From Linnemannia elongata (Eukaryota > Mortierellomycota > Mortierellomycetes > Mortierellales > Mortierellaceae), in contig JAXBDG010000003.1 of NCBI GenBank assembly GCA_036320915.1, positions 372,001-436,000 of the forward strand: a stretch of DNA of 64,000 nucleotides. The letters are read 5' to 3'. Under the pieces are notes generated by a model that saw only the letters and a program-made list of their open reading frames with translations, was not told where the DNA came from and made no database searches. Below, in pieces: positions 18,778-29,683 of the stretch (position 1 is the stretch's first letter; each line of letters starts with the position of its first letter). The translations under genes and the position numbers were made by a program.

Positions 18778-19164
18778 TTATTGCAATGCGCAAAAAGAAG
18801 CATCGGCCGGCTTTTCGCCTGCAAGGCAGTAGTAATCGTCATCGTAGTCTTGCCAAGACGGCGTGTTGTCGAAAATAAACTCAGGTCTGTTGAGGTCGAC
18901 AGTGATTCCAGTAGCCCTATCGGTTATATCGTCATCATAACTTCTGAAAAGTACATCGTAGTTGCAAGGTCCCTCATCACAATCGCGGTCAAGATCAACG
19001 AACTCCCCATACCGTTGAACGTAGGGATGTTTTCCTTCTCTCCGAAACCAATCACTAGGAGAGTCTGGTGGATATTCATAACCGACCGGTGAAGTATATT
19101 TATAAGAGGCTGCTAAAGCATTAGCGACTAACAAGGCCAGAGGTACCAGAACGCTTAATTGCAT
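18778..19164 (-). CDS. Small secreted acidic protein
   Basis: A 128-aa intronless ORF. A signal peptide (MQLSVLVPLALLVANALA) with cleavage near residue 18-19 precedes an acidic, Tyr/Asp-rich mature chain. It has four cysteines (RDC, GPC, YYC, SFC) and the repeated motif YDDD. There is no membrane helix after the signal. No family is recognised. It is unlike the secreted protein at 15743-16117 in sequence, although both are short, four-Cys and secreted. An apoplastic or effector-like role is possible but not shown. Confidence 0.7.
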   Translation of the reverse strand: MQLSVLVPLALLVANALAASYKYTSPVGYEYPPDSPSDWFRREGKHPYVQRYGEFVDLDRDCDEGPCNYDVLFRSYDDDITDRATGITVDLNRPEFIFDNTPSWQDYDDDYYCLAGEKPADASFCALQ

Positions 19165-19300
19165 CTTTGATGTAAGAATGTTGGAGGATGTGAAGAAATG
19201 GTGTGGAATAAGATGATCACATTGCGCATGGCATTTGTGGCTTAGCTGCTGTAGCGAAGTAGGGGTGTCTTCCGTCGTGCCCCTTGAGTAGCAGCAACAG

Positions 19301-19695
19301 TGTTACAAAAGATGTGGTGGCTAGGCGGTGGCTGCGATACTTTAGGTTAGCAGTCATATCCTTTAGTAGACATAGTATTAGTAGTGTGCCGCGCCCTCTT
19401 GTCTGCTCTTTGTCCTTTTACACATTACTTCTTGGACGAGAGCTGTATTGACAAGAGTTTCGCTGGCGCGCTGCAGGTAACAACCCGCTCCTTGATAGTA
19501 TGAATAGAAGGTCCTTTTACACATTACTTCTTGGACGAGAGCTGTATTGACAAGAGTTTCACTGGCGCGCTGCAGTATATCGTTTCGTGTGATTCTTTAG
19601 GACACTATCGTCACCACACCCCTCCCCCCCGTACCAATTGAGGACTTAACAGCGGTCCTACAATCCTGGCCTTCGACCCTCTCCCCTGAGTAACA
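19301..19695. mobile_element. Non-autonomous TGTTAC/GTAACA element, copy 2
   Basis: Begins TGTTACAAAAGATGTGGTGGCTAGG and ends CTCTCCCCTGAGTAACA, the reverse-orientation equivalent of 3327-3698. Conserved blocks run its full length (for example GTACCAATTGAGGACTTAAC and AGTATTAGTAGTG). Like copy 1 it has an internal direct duplication, here about 65 bp (19412-19476 and 19511-19575), each unit starting at GTCCTTTTACAC and ending at CTGCAG. No 4-bp target duplication is visible (ACAG against ATAA), consistent with an older insertion. Confidence 0.85.
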
Positions 19696-19719
19696 ATAAT
19701 TTGGTGATCTACGCAGGGG

Positions 19720-19750
19720 ACTCTCTTATTTAATCTAGTTGACACCAATT
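19720..19750 (+). repeat. 30-bp repeat 5' of zinc-finger copy 2
   Basis: Reads ACTCTCTTATTTAATCTAG then TTGACACCAATT and is the inverted partner of 17531-17560 (28 of 30). A (TC)n tract and the zinc-finger ORF follow. Confidence 0.75.
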
Positions 19751-19891
19751 CCACACACACAATTTCTCTCTCTCTCTCTCTCTCTCTCCCCATCTACCCT
19801 CCATAACAGCCCATCCAAACATGTCCCACTCTCAGAACAGCCTCGTGTTGTCGCAGGCCCTACAGATCAGGCTCCTGTTGTGTCGGCATCG

Positions 19892-20194
19892 ATGACGCCA
19901 GTTCCTACAACGACGCAGCTGTTGCTCTGCCCTGTCTGCAGTCAACCCTTTAAACCAAGTAAGAATGAGAACTCCAACTTGCGCCGTCATATCAAGAACA
20001 TCCACAAAATGTCACCAACAATGCACCCCCGCAAGTGCAAATGGGACTCGATACCTGGCGGTCGCATCAAAGACGACAAGGACCGCAACGAGCGCATTCG
20101 CAAGAGCAAACGTCTTTGGGCTCGCAAGACCCGTCTCCGTCGCAAGGCCGAGGAAGCAGCCTTAGGGTTGTGCATGCTCAGTCAGGCGGTCTAA
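19892..20194 (+). CDS. Short C2H2-type zinc-finger protein, copy 2
   Basis: A 100-aa ORF nearly identical to the protein at 17121-17423. The CPVC...HIKNIH finger and the whole basic tail are unchanged, while DNA differences are few and mostly silent. Upstream in-frame sequence is open but begins without ATG. An ATG at 19820 lies in another frame and stops early. Most substitutions between the copies leaving the protein unchanged hints at selection on the peptide, though the sample is small. Flanks are shared with copy 1 (see the 30-bp repeats). Confidence 0.55.
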   Translation: MTPVPTTTQLLLCPVCSQPFKPSKNENSNLRRHIKNIHKMSPTMHPRKCKWDSIPGGRIKDDKDRNERIRKSKRLWARKTRLRRKAEEAALGLCMLSQAV

Positions 20195-22828
20195 GGCAAA
20201 GGCACCCCCCCCCGTTGGCGTCAGAAAAATTATTCCTATTGTAATCTTTCTGACACAAACGTCCCGTACGAAGAGTGAGCTGTAACTCTCACAGAGTGGC
20301 AACGGCAAGCATGCAGAAAAGTGGTTGCGTTTCTACAGAGGAAGGTCCGGCTATAAAAAATAAGTCACAAGCTCTGTCAAAAGCAAAGCAATCAAAACTA
20401 CAATATGAATGAGGATATAGAACAGATGACAGAGAGGCGTTCTCATATTCATCAAGCCGCATATGACTTGGGTGAGATAAACAAGAACTTCACGTGTAAG
20501 ATAGCGCCGGAGGCGTCAAGTTATTCTACAACCGAAAACCCATAAACACTATGAATTATAGGTGAATTGTTTCTTGTTTTGAAAGGGCTGTTGCTCTCAC
20601 TACGCCTTTGTCTCCTTCCACCGAGAATTTCTCCAATGGCTCACTAACATTGGACCAGATGCAAAGCCCACTTCATGTCCCGTCCCTCCAATTCCCTGGT
20701 ATAGGTTTTCTTGCTTCTCGGTGTCCTTAAGCGGATGGTGAAGCTCTACGCTTTGTAATTTTTTGCTTTTATCTGTAGTCTTAAGATTTGCTGAGAAAAT
20801 TAAGTATTGTGCCTTTCAACCAAATGAGCATGTTCACCCGAGTCCAAAGGTCCACCATGTCTACTATCATGTTGCGACCATGTCGCACAACTACCCCGAG
20901 TCATATACGCCAGGATGAATCGAGTTATATAGCATAGGCTCAGTTCAAGGTCGCGTCAAGACGTCAGGCGAGTAGCTTATACCGTTTGTTCCTTTTTTTT
21001 AAAGTTTTCACACGGCGCCACCCAACCAAAAGAAGATTCAAAAATTTGGGCTGTTGCTTGGTAGCTACTCCGCTTGCTTTTGTTGGAATCTTCCTCTGAG
21101 GAAGGATACCTAACGGTTTTTTTTTGCGTTCCTTGCGCGCATATTTTTTTTTTTTTTTTTTTGATTTATCGTAATGCATGGTTTTCTTTTGCCAATACGA
21201 CCAAAAAAAAAAATAAAAAAAAAAAAAAATTCAAACTCTAAAACCACGACCATCGCTGCTGGTATCCAACCTGGGAGCCGGAACCATTGGATGCATACCC
21301 AAACCGTCTTCTGTGTCCTCAAAGATGCAACGAAAAAGAAATCACTCAAAAGAGGCGTCCAAATAATATGTGCAAAAATCCGAGGGAAAAAAAAAAAAAA
21401 AAAAAAAACGGCGCAAACACAAGAAAGAGAGCCCATGCATGGTTCTTGTTGCAAGATACAGTACTTGTGGTCGCTATAGAGGGTAGGTTTTGAGGGAGAA
21501 TGGTGGCAGCATGGGACAATCCACGAAGGAAAATGATGCAGAAAGAAGGTAAGCAAATTTGAAGCCACTTGTGGACAAAATAGTCCTTCATCTGGAAGAG
21601 ACTCTGTTTCTCACACACACACACATCCCTCTCCCCTCCACCCTTGTGTCCATTTGCTGAATCGTTGTAGAATATTGCACTTTTTTTTCATCAGCTTTTC
21701 ACTTTCTACTCTACTCTCCTTCTCTCGCCTTCTCCTTCACGCTCTCTTTCACCCCAACTCTGGCAAAGTCGTAGCCATGGCATCTGGTGTTGTTGACTTC
21801 ATCTAGGACGCCTGCAGAAGGACGCAACGCGGGACTGGTAGTCATGTATCCTCAGTCAAAGCAAAGCTCGTGGATCTATTGACGGCTTCCGTGGCAGGAA
21901 CCCCCCTCCCGAACAGGACATTTCCATTCGTCTAACCAATCGATCAGTAGTGGAGCAGTGTCGACACAATTATCAATATCGATATCACCGTGAGACTCCT
22001 CAACGTTGGGACCGAAGCTTGGAAAGTTGGGGTTACTGAGCAGGTGGCGCCGTCTGGAATTGTCTGAGATCCGAAGAAGCTGTTGGTCTGGACGATGAAA
22101 GAGAGAAAGTGGGGTATGGACCTCTCGAGCTAGGCTGGCACTGTTGATGGCAATCTTACCCCAGCTGACCCTTTTGTTTCTGTGGAGGATATTTTTTTAT
22201 TACTGCTGGCGAGGTTGAGTTTGAGATTGAGGCTGAGGCAGAGTTTGCGCGTAGGGTTGAAAGGGTGTGCCTTTTTTTTCACTACGCGTGAGGAAAGCGT
22301 GTTGATTGACGACCTTTCATAAACAAGGAAAAAATACCCACAAGCGGGATAGAAAGGTATGTTAAACTATGTCCGTTCTCATGGCTTTCGGTAAAATAAT
22401 AGAAAACAAAGTCATTTTGAGGCAACTTACACAACACCTTCGATCGTGATTTTTTGACATAGCGAGGAGGAATGTAGAGTAAGTAAATGACATAATCGAA
22501 TAATTTTAGTAGAGAGAGCTCCTTTTTTTTTTTCAGAAACAAGGAATAGACCGACCCATGGCCTCTCTGGTGCCTCTTCAAGTTCGTTCAAGAAAACACA
22601 AACGTTCATGTTTGAGAAAGCCTTTTCACGGTGCAGCATGTACATGTAGATCGAAGTACAAGAAATAAGAAACTATGTTTTGTTTGCAAAGAAAAAGGGC
22701 TCTAATAGTAAAGAATAGTGTGTTGCTTTTGCTTTTGTTATTGTTGTTGTTGTTGTTGTTGTTGTATCGACAAATCCCACTCCTGGGATAAAAAAAACCC
22801 TCCTCCATAACCCCATCACCCCTCTACT
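20195..22828. other. Gene-poor stretch with simple repeats and a possible small relic
   Basis: A/T homopolymer runs cluster at 21145-21240 and 21390-21410. From ATG 21777 a short frame reads nine codons to an in-frame TAG and then stays open in the same frame to about 21940. With its pyrimidine-rich upstream sequence this resembles a dead small gene, but I do not recognise it. No other gene is supported. The last 300 bases are the 3' flank of the SWI1-like gene, whose diverged copy is at 1-292. Confidence 0.4.
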
Positions 22829-25800
22829 CTACAGAACACACATCAAGTCATCCAGGACCTTGGGATGGATATGTGGCTGCATGGCAGCCTTGGCAATAAC
22901 CTCCGTGTACTGGACCAACAGGTGCTCATTATCCTTCGAGACCACCCGCAACGTCTCGACCGTCCGCATGCTCGCAGAGGTGTATGCCGGTGTCCGCACA
23001 TCCGCCAATATCACACTCAGCCTCAACAGACAACTCACAAACCCTGGCTGCAACACCATGTACCGCCGGAAATCCATCTCTGATAATGCCGCCAGGTTGT
23101 ACGCCGCCAGCATCAACGTCTCCAGATGCGCCAGTCCCGAGTGAGGCATCACCACTCCCGTCGCCTGTTGTGCCGTTACCCTCGTCAACGCCTGCGCCAG
23201 CATCGCAGAAATCGACTCAAAAAGAGGCAACAGGAATCCACCAGACTCCCATTTTTCTGGTCCATCAAAGTTCAACTGGTGGTGGTTGTGGTGACTGCGG
23301 TTACTATGGTGATGATGACTTGAAGACGACGACGACGACTTTGGATTCCGGATCGGCAACCTTCCGCCATTACGTTGTTTCACGCCTTCCATCCTCAGAT
23401 CCCGATCAACACTTGACAGCAGTAACCGGTTATCGTGGCTGATCCCAAGCTTTGCAACTGCCTCCAAGGCTAGACTGGCGTAGTACGTGTCCTGAGCTTG
23501 GAGAAAATCTAGGATCAAAATCATGATCCACTGTGCGCTGTCCGAGTCCGGTAGAATCAGGTACCCCGAAAGGTTGGCTAAAATCGTCAAGATGTCTTTC
23601 CGGTGCTCAAGGATCGTCAGAGCCCCGGTCGACGGGAGCCAGCCGTTCTTCTGATACGTCTCCTCCAGTGACCTTGACGATGACTCTTCCTCCGTCGTCG
23701 TTGTTGCAGTGCTGTTGTTGTCGTCGTCGCTACTCCGTACGGCGTTGGACTCGTTGGTATCGCTCTTACCATCCTGTGCTCCAGCACCAAACGACTGAGA
23801 AAGGCCCTTCATCTGCAATTTCAACAGCGTGCCCTTCAGTACCTGCAGGAACCGTGGATACTGCGCCAAAAACTCAAAGTTGCCTGGTGAGAACGAGAGA
23901 TTCCGGAGGAGGTTGGAGAGTGCCAAGAACTGGTCCTTGTTGGACGACCATTCCTGGAACCGAAGCGTCGTCTGTGAAGATTCTGTCTCCGTATCCGAAT
24001 CACCTTCCTGATCATCCACCAACATCCGTGAGCTTGGCTGGATTTCCATCAAGTGACAGGCTTCATCTACACTGGCCTCAAATAGCTCCTCGTAGGTATC
24101 AAAGCAAGCCTTCTGTGAGAAAATCGGTGGTGGTGGAGCGTCCGACTTTGTACATAACTCCGTGTCCATCGCGTCCTCTACCGGTTCGGCTTTAGCTGGT
24201 GCTATTTGAATGCCCTCGCCGACCTTCCAACTGTCAAACGTCTCCTCCGTCAAGTCCAGAATCGTATCCAACAGCTCCGGACACCGTGCAAGTTGCAAGT
24301 TGTCTGAATCCTGTTTCGTGAGCGTCGACAGCGTGTTCAGAGCAGTCGTCACCTCCATCTTCATTCCCGACTTTAGTGACATGATCAGCGCATGGATGTC
24401 CACCGCGCCTATACAAGAAAATAACATAGAAAAAATGCGTCAATACAAAGCAAAAGACGAGGAATAATTCAGCAAGATGACAAAGGTTGCAGCTTTACCA
24501 AGGTGTTCACGTGCTGGAACATAGTGCGGGATGTGAAACTTTTCCATGGCAAGGATATCAATGCCGCCGTAGGTGTCGACTGCTCTTGTGATGGGATGGT
24601 ATGCAACTGTCATAGGTGGCTCTTCCACGACTGGCGATGGCTCTTTCACTGGAGCAGGCACAACTTTGCTCGGTGCAGCTGGTTGTGCCGATACCTTGGC
24701 CGCATCAACGTGTCCATGAGGGGCATGTCCATGAGGCAACGAAGTTGGTAATGTGATGACCGGTACCGGGACAGCCATCATGGCTTGAGCAAATCCAAGA
24801 GTCGACTCGGGAAGTCCTGTAGAAGTTGCCGTGGGTCCTCCGGGTGCTCCTGGTCCTTGCATATTGGCAGCCGAAGCGCCGCTGACAGCAGGGACTTCGC
24901 TGCCTGGAGCTTGTTTCAATGCATTAGGATCAGCGACGACACCGCCTACTCCGGCTCCAGTTGCTCCTGCGCTTGACAGGTCCTGTCCAGATCCTTCAGC
25001 TGTGCCTTGCGCCTGCGCAGTGGGTGCTGAAGATGCGGGAAGTGCCTGCGTGTCTGTAGAGACAGGAGCCGAGACATCACCCTGTGATTCACCTTGGGAA
25101 GTGTTGGGGTCCTTGTCCTGGCCTGTAGCAGCTGGTCCAAGGTCAGGTGTCGTTCCGGCAGAGGCATCCTGGCCTGGAACAGAGGCGCCGGGGACAGATG
25201 GTACTGCTTGAGCCTGGGCTTGTGCTTGTGCTTGGGCCTGAGCTTGGGCCTGTGCCTGTGCCTGCTTCAAAAGCATGGCAGTAGGGTAAGGCGAGAATCG
25301 CGCAGACGCATTGGAGGCTGGACCCGACGAAGCCATAGGGCCAGTAGTGGGGATCCGTGCATTAGGCAAATGTGGCTGCTGTTGCGCTTGCGACTGTTGA
25401 GATTGTTGGTGCGCCTGCTGTTGAGCCTGCTGTTGCTGTAAATGCTGCTGCTGCTGCATCTGCTGTTGCTGCTGTTGTGCTTGTTGCTGCTGAAGTAACT
25501 GCTGCTGCTGAAGTTGTTGCTGCTGGAGTTGCTGTTGTTGTTGTTGGTACAGCTGGAGCTGGTGTTGTTGCAGCTGTTGCATCTGGTGTTGCTGCATCAT
25601 AGGATTAGCTGGGAACCCTTGCTGGTGGAGGAGGTGAGGGGCACCCATACCCATCTGACCCATTTGTCCCATTTGACCCATTTGCGCCATCTGACCCATC
25701 GGGTTCATTGGGTTCATCTGGTTCAGCTGGTTCAGCTGTCCCATCTGTCCCATCTGTCCCATTTGACCCATTTGCGCCGTCTGCTGAAGACCTAGGTTCA

Positions 25801-28608
25801 TATCTATGGAGGCAGTAGTAACGAGAATATTTGTCAGTACAGAGTACTTAAAACGCATGCGCTGTGTCATTTGTCCATATTAACGATCTATCAAAACATA
25901 CCTTGGTTCTCCATGGGGTCTGGCAATGGAATTACGGGCACAACACCAAGTGATGGATGGACGGTCATACCAGAATTCTTAGCAAGCGTAAGAGCCTCCT
26001 CGAAGGGGTGCAAAAGGAGAGAATAGTGTTTCCGAAGTGTTTGAGCAGCGGTTGCAAGTGTGTCCGGGATATCCAACTGACTTGCAATGCTCTTCCATGC
26101 CTTTTGCTTAGAGACCTATAATATTGCACAACGACAAAGGGAACGTAGAGGCATGTCATTAGAGTGCGTCAAATTGCTAGCCAGAACACGAGTAACGTAA
26201 ATAATAATAATAAGGACACTTACACTCTCCATTCCACCCATTGACATAGAGATGCGGAACAGCAACAAAAGGTTGATCTTCTTGCTGCCCATGCTGGGAA
26301 TCTTGGTGGGCAAAGGAGTGTTGCGGTTTTTCATAAAGTCCCGAAGCTGCTCCTCGAATTCGTCACCGGAGATCGTAGTATAATCGATGTTCAGGTTGGG
26401 GATGACGTTATGGATAATAGGCAGGCTGGCGTTGGCTGGAGATGGCGAGGACTGGGCTGAGGTGGGCTGAGATCCTTGCTGCTTCCTCGCTTTCGCTCCT
26501 GCACCGCCTGCGAGCGCATTGTTCGCGGGAATGCCGTTTACGTTCTGCATATGCTGAGCAAGTTGCTGCTGTGGCAGTTGTCCTTGTTGCTGTTGCTGTT
26601 GCTTCTGTTGTTGTTGCAACTGCTCGAGTTGTTGTCGCTGCTGAAGCATCTGCTGCTGCATTTGGGGCGTCCCTTGCAGGTGTTGCTGTCCCTGGAGGTT
26701 CATCTGCATCTGCATCTGCTGGTTCTGCGCTTGCTGCTGAGGGGTATAAGGAGGAGAGCCGAAAACACCCTGCTGATGTGCCAGGAGCTGCTGCTGCTTC
26801 TGCTGAGGGGTCTGCGCCATCATCATGTTGCCCAAAGCATTCGGAACCATCTTGGGACTCTGGTTAACGCCTTGCCCTGCTGCCGCAGCAGCCGCCGCAG
26901 CTTGTTGCTGCATGATCTGCTGTCGAAAGCCCCTCATCTGCATCTCAGTCTGGAACTGTTGTTGCTGAGCTGCTTGCTCCCGCATGTTGTCGAACTGGGA
27001 GTTCACCGTAGCAATCACTGACGCGTCTCCGTTAGCTGCGAGAAGCGCCTGCTGCTGCCGCCGCTGAATCTCCTCCAAGGTGTTCTGGTATCGTTGCCGG
27101 CTCGCTTGTTGAAGGAGGTTCATCTGCTGGCGCATTTCCATGGAGATGAAGGGCATGCCTGGGGTAATTCCATTGGGCATCTGCTGGCCTGGCTGCTGGG
27201 GCTGGCCCTGTGCCTGCTGCTGGGCCTGTTGCTGCTGAAGCTGCTGCAACTGCTGCTGTTGTGGTGAGGGCTGCATCATCATGCCAGGAGGAGTGTGGTT
27301 AATAGGGCTCATGCCATTCCGGCTCTGATTCAACTGCTGCTGCTGGAGTTGTTGCATCTGCTGCCTCTGCAAGTTCAATGCTGCTGCTGGTGTTTGCTGA
27401 TTCTGCTGATTTTGTGGAGGCTGTGAGAGTGACTGTTGAGGTTGCTGCATTTGTGCTTGTCCTGGGGTTCCTGGGAATGATGAAGGTGAGCCAGTCGCTT
27501 GGTTGAATGCAGTTCCTGCTGCCATAGAGTTCTGACCATTAGCACCACCGTTATTGGCGTTGTTGTTGTTGTTGTTGTTATTGGTGGCGTTGGTATTGAC
27601 CGTGGAGTTGTTTGCGTTGGTACTGGCGGCGTTCGCGTTATTGTTACCGGCGTTGCTGTTGTTGGTGGTAGTTGTGGTGGCTGCTGCGGACGTGCCCTCG
27701 TTTGACGCGCCACCATTTTCATCAGACGATTTTGGAGGGCTGGACTGTGACGCTGTCGTAGGAGGACCCATGTCGGTAAAGTCCACAAAGGAGTCCAGTC
27801 CAAAAAGATCGTCGTTCATATCGCCACCGGGCGTCTGACCAGTCTTTGAAGCGTCGGTGTTGGTATCCACTGTAGAGGGCTGTGGTGGTTGCTGCAATTG
27901 AAAGTTGTTTAACATCGGTGTCTGTTGTTGCTGCTGTTGCTGTTGCTGCTGCTGTTGATGCTGTTGTTGCTGCTGCTGTTGCTGTTGAAACTGTTGAAGC
28001 TGGAACTGTTGTTGTTGCTGTTGCATCATTTGCTGGTGCTGGAGTTGACGCTGTTGTTGTTGGCTCAGGGCTGCAAAGGCCGGGTTGTTGCCATTCATCT
28101 GGAAGGGAGCGCCAAGTGCTTGTCGCTGTGCAAGGGAGAAGGCTGGATTCTGCCCCGCCATTCCTGGGTTCATATTCGGCATGGCATTTGCCATCGTTGG
28201 TGTCCCGTACATGTTCCTGATCTGTGCTCCTGCAACGCCATTAGCTAGATGAGTATACGAAAAGAAACAATTGTGTAAGGAAAAGGACAATTGAAGAACG
28301 CCGAGTATTTTTTGAAGCGCACCGCGTTCCATTTTTTTTGTTTTTGTTATTTTTCTTTCTTTCATCGCCAAACTCATTTTCATCTCTCGAAACCCCTTTT
28401 CTATCCCATCAAGGAAGAGCAAAAAACAAGAACAGCAACATGATAGGGTGGTCTGAGCTCCTTCGATACAGTGTCAACTCTGTTTCCCAGGCATAAAAGA
28501 TGAAAAGAGAGAAGAAGACGACATACCATTCATCCTCCCAACCAAGCCAGCCTGCGAGAACTGCAGTTGTGGGTTGAACTGGCCGTTGTTGGGTGTTTCG
28601 TTAGACAT
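22829..28608 (-). CDS. SWI1: SWI1/ARID1-like subunit of the SWI/SNF chromatin remodeller
   Basis: Five exons: 28608-28527, 28244-26224, 26115-25902, 25803-24499 and 24408-22829. They join in frame with GT-AG introns (282, 108, 98 and 90 nt) to give 1733 aa. Residues about 1-650 are extremely Gln-rich with Asn runs. The ARID DNA-binding domain (about 655-745) spans exons 2 and 3 (EEQLRDFM, NTPLPTKIP, AWKSIASQL, HYSLLLHPFE). MGQMGQ repeats and QA repeats follow. The C-terminal 500 residues are helical and resemble the BAF250/SWI1 C-terminal region. Gln-rich segments plus ARID and this C-terminal region identify the DNA-contacting SWI1/ARID1 subunit rather than the RSC-type. Intron 1 has two in-frame acceptors 15 nt apart. 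A decayed 3' fragment lies at 1-515. Confidence 0.88.
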
Positions 28609-29683
28609 TGTATTGCGCGCGACTTTGGAGTCGGGAGGCGGTGTGAAGAGAAAGAACAAGGGGTGTCGAGTGTGTATCAAGTAGCGGTCCAATTGACGGT
28701 GCCCCGACCTTTGATGGAAATCGTCCCGGCTGGAGTAAAAACGAAAGAATAAAAAAGGTCTGTTTGTCCCCTGGAATAGTTGACAAAGAGAAAGAGAGAG
28801 AGGGAGAGAGAAGTAAACACGATGCGTCAGCTATGCGATGTTGGCCCTTTTATTATGTCGGAGGGTTTCACCCACCCCGAAAAACGACAATCAAAAACAT
28901 CAAAGCTTTCTTTTTTTTTTCCTTACTGTGAATCTGATTAGACTTCCTCTTTTTGCTTCTTTTGCTTTTTAGTTACAAGGATATTTTGCGAGCTCGAGGG
29001 GAGGGAGGGTGAAGAAGAGGCGCAAAGAAGGAGATCGCAATGCAAAAGAGGATAAACAAAAAAAACGAGATCGCGATGTGGGTGCAAGTAATGCAACGGC
29101 GAGAGGGAAAGGAAGATGAGGCGGAGGGAAAGGAGGGAAGGATGGAGATGCGGATGAAGAAAGAGGAGGGTGTTGACTGGAGTAAAGACAGAAGGAGAGA
29201 AGGTGAACCCAGGACAGAATGAGGGAGGGGATGGCGAACACAATCTCCAGTGGGAGTGAAAAAAGAGGGAGTGAGTGGAAAGTGCGCTCTGCAGCCATTG
29301 CGATGATCAGACACTTCCTGTCACGTGTACAGAGAACAATTCGCGAAGCAATGTGGAGACAAATGTTGGCGGCAAAGTGCAAGCAAGCATCGAACAAGCA
29401 ACGAAAAAGGGCCAAAGGGGTTTTGGGTTGTGTTGAAACAAAGGTTTTTTGTTTTTTTATGTAGTTATGAATGACAGTGGTAGGGAACTATGTGCAGGTG
29501 TATGTGTGTGTGAGGAAAGATACAAATGATCTTGAAGGTACTATGTTACAATGTTGAATTGAATGAGAGGGTTAAGAGAACTGGGAAAAGGGAGTAAATA
29601 AGGAGTGTTTGGTTTGTGTTTTTCCTCATACACCAGCTTGGAGACAAAGACACGCAAATAGTGCATGTTTTTGTATCCATCGC
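28609..29683. other. Intergenic: SWI1 promoter side and SAH1 3' flank
   Basis: No gene supported. Purine/pyrimidine-biased DNA, with GA-rich stretches near 28785-28815 and 29090-29220. The SWI1-like gene promoter is expected near 28609-28900 and the SAH1 3' UTR near 29480-29683. Confidence 0.5.

Noticed and set aside
21777..21940. Small gene starting MASGVVDFI
   Set aside because: An in-frame TAG after nine codons and no recognisable family; noted only as a possible relic.
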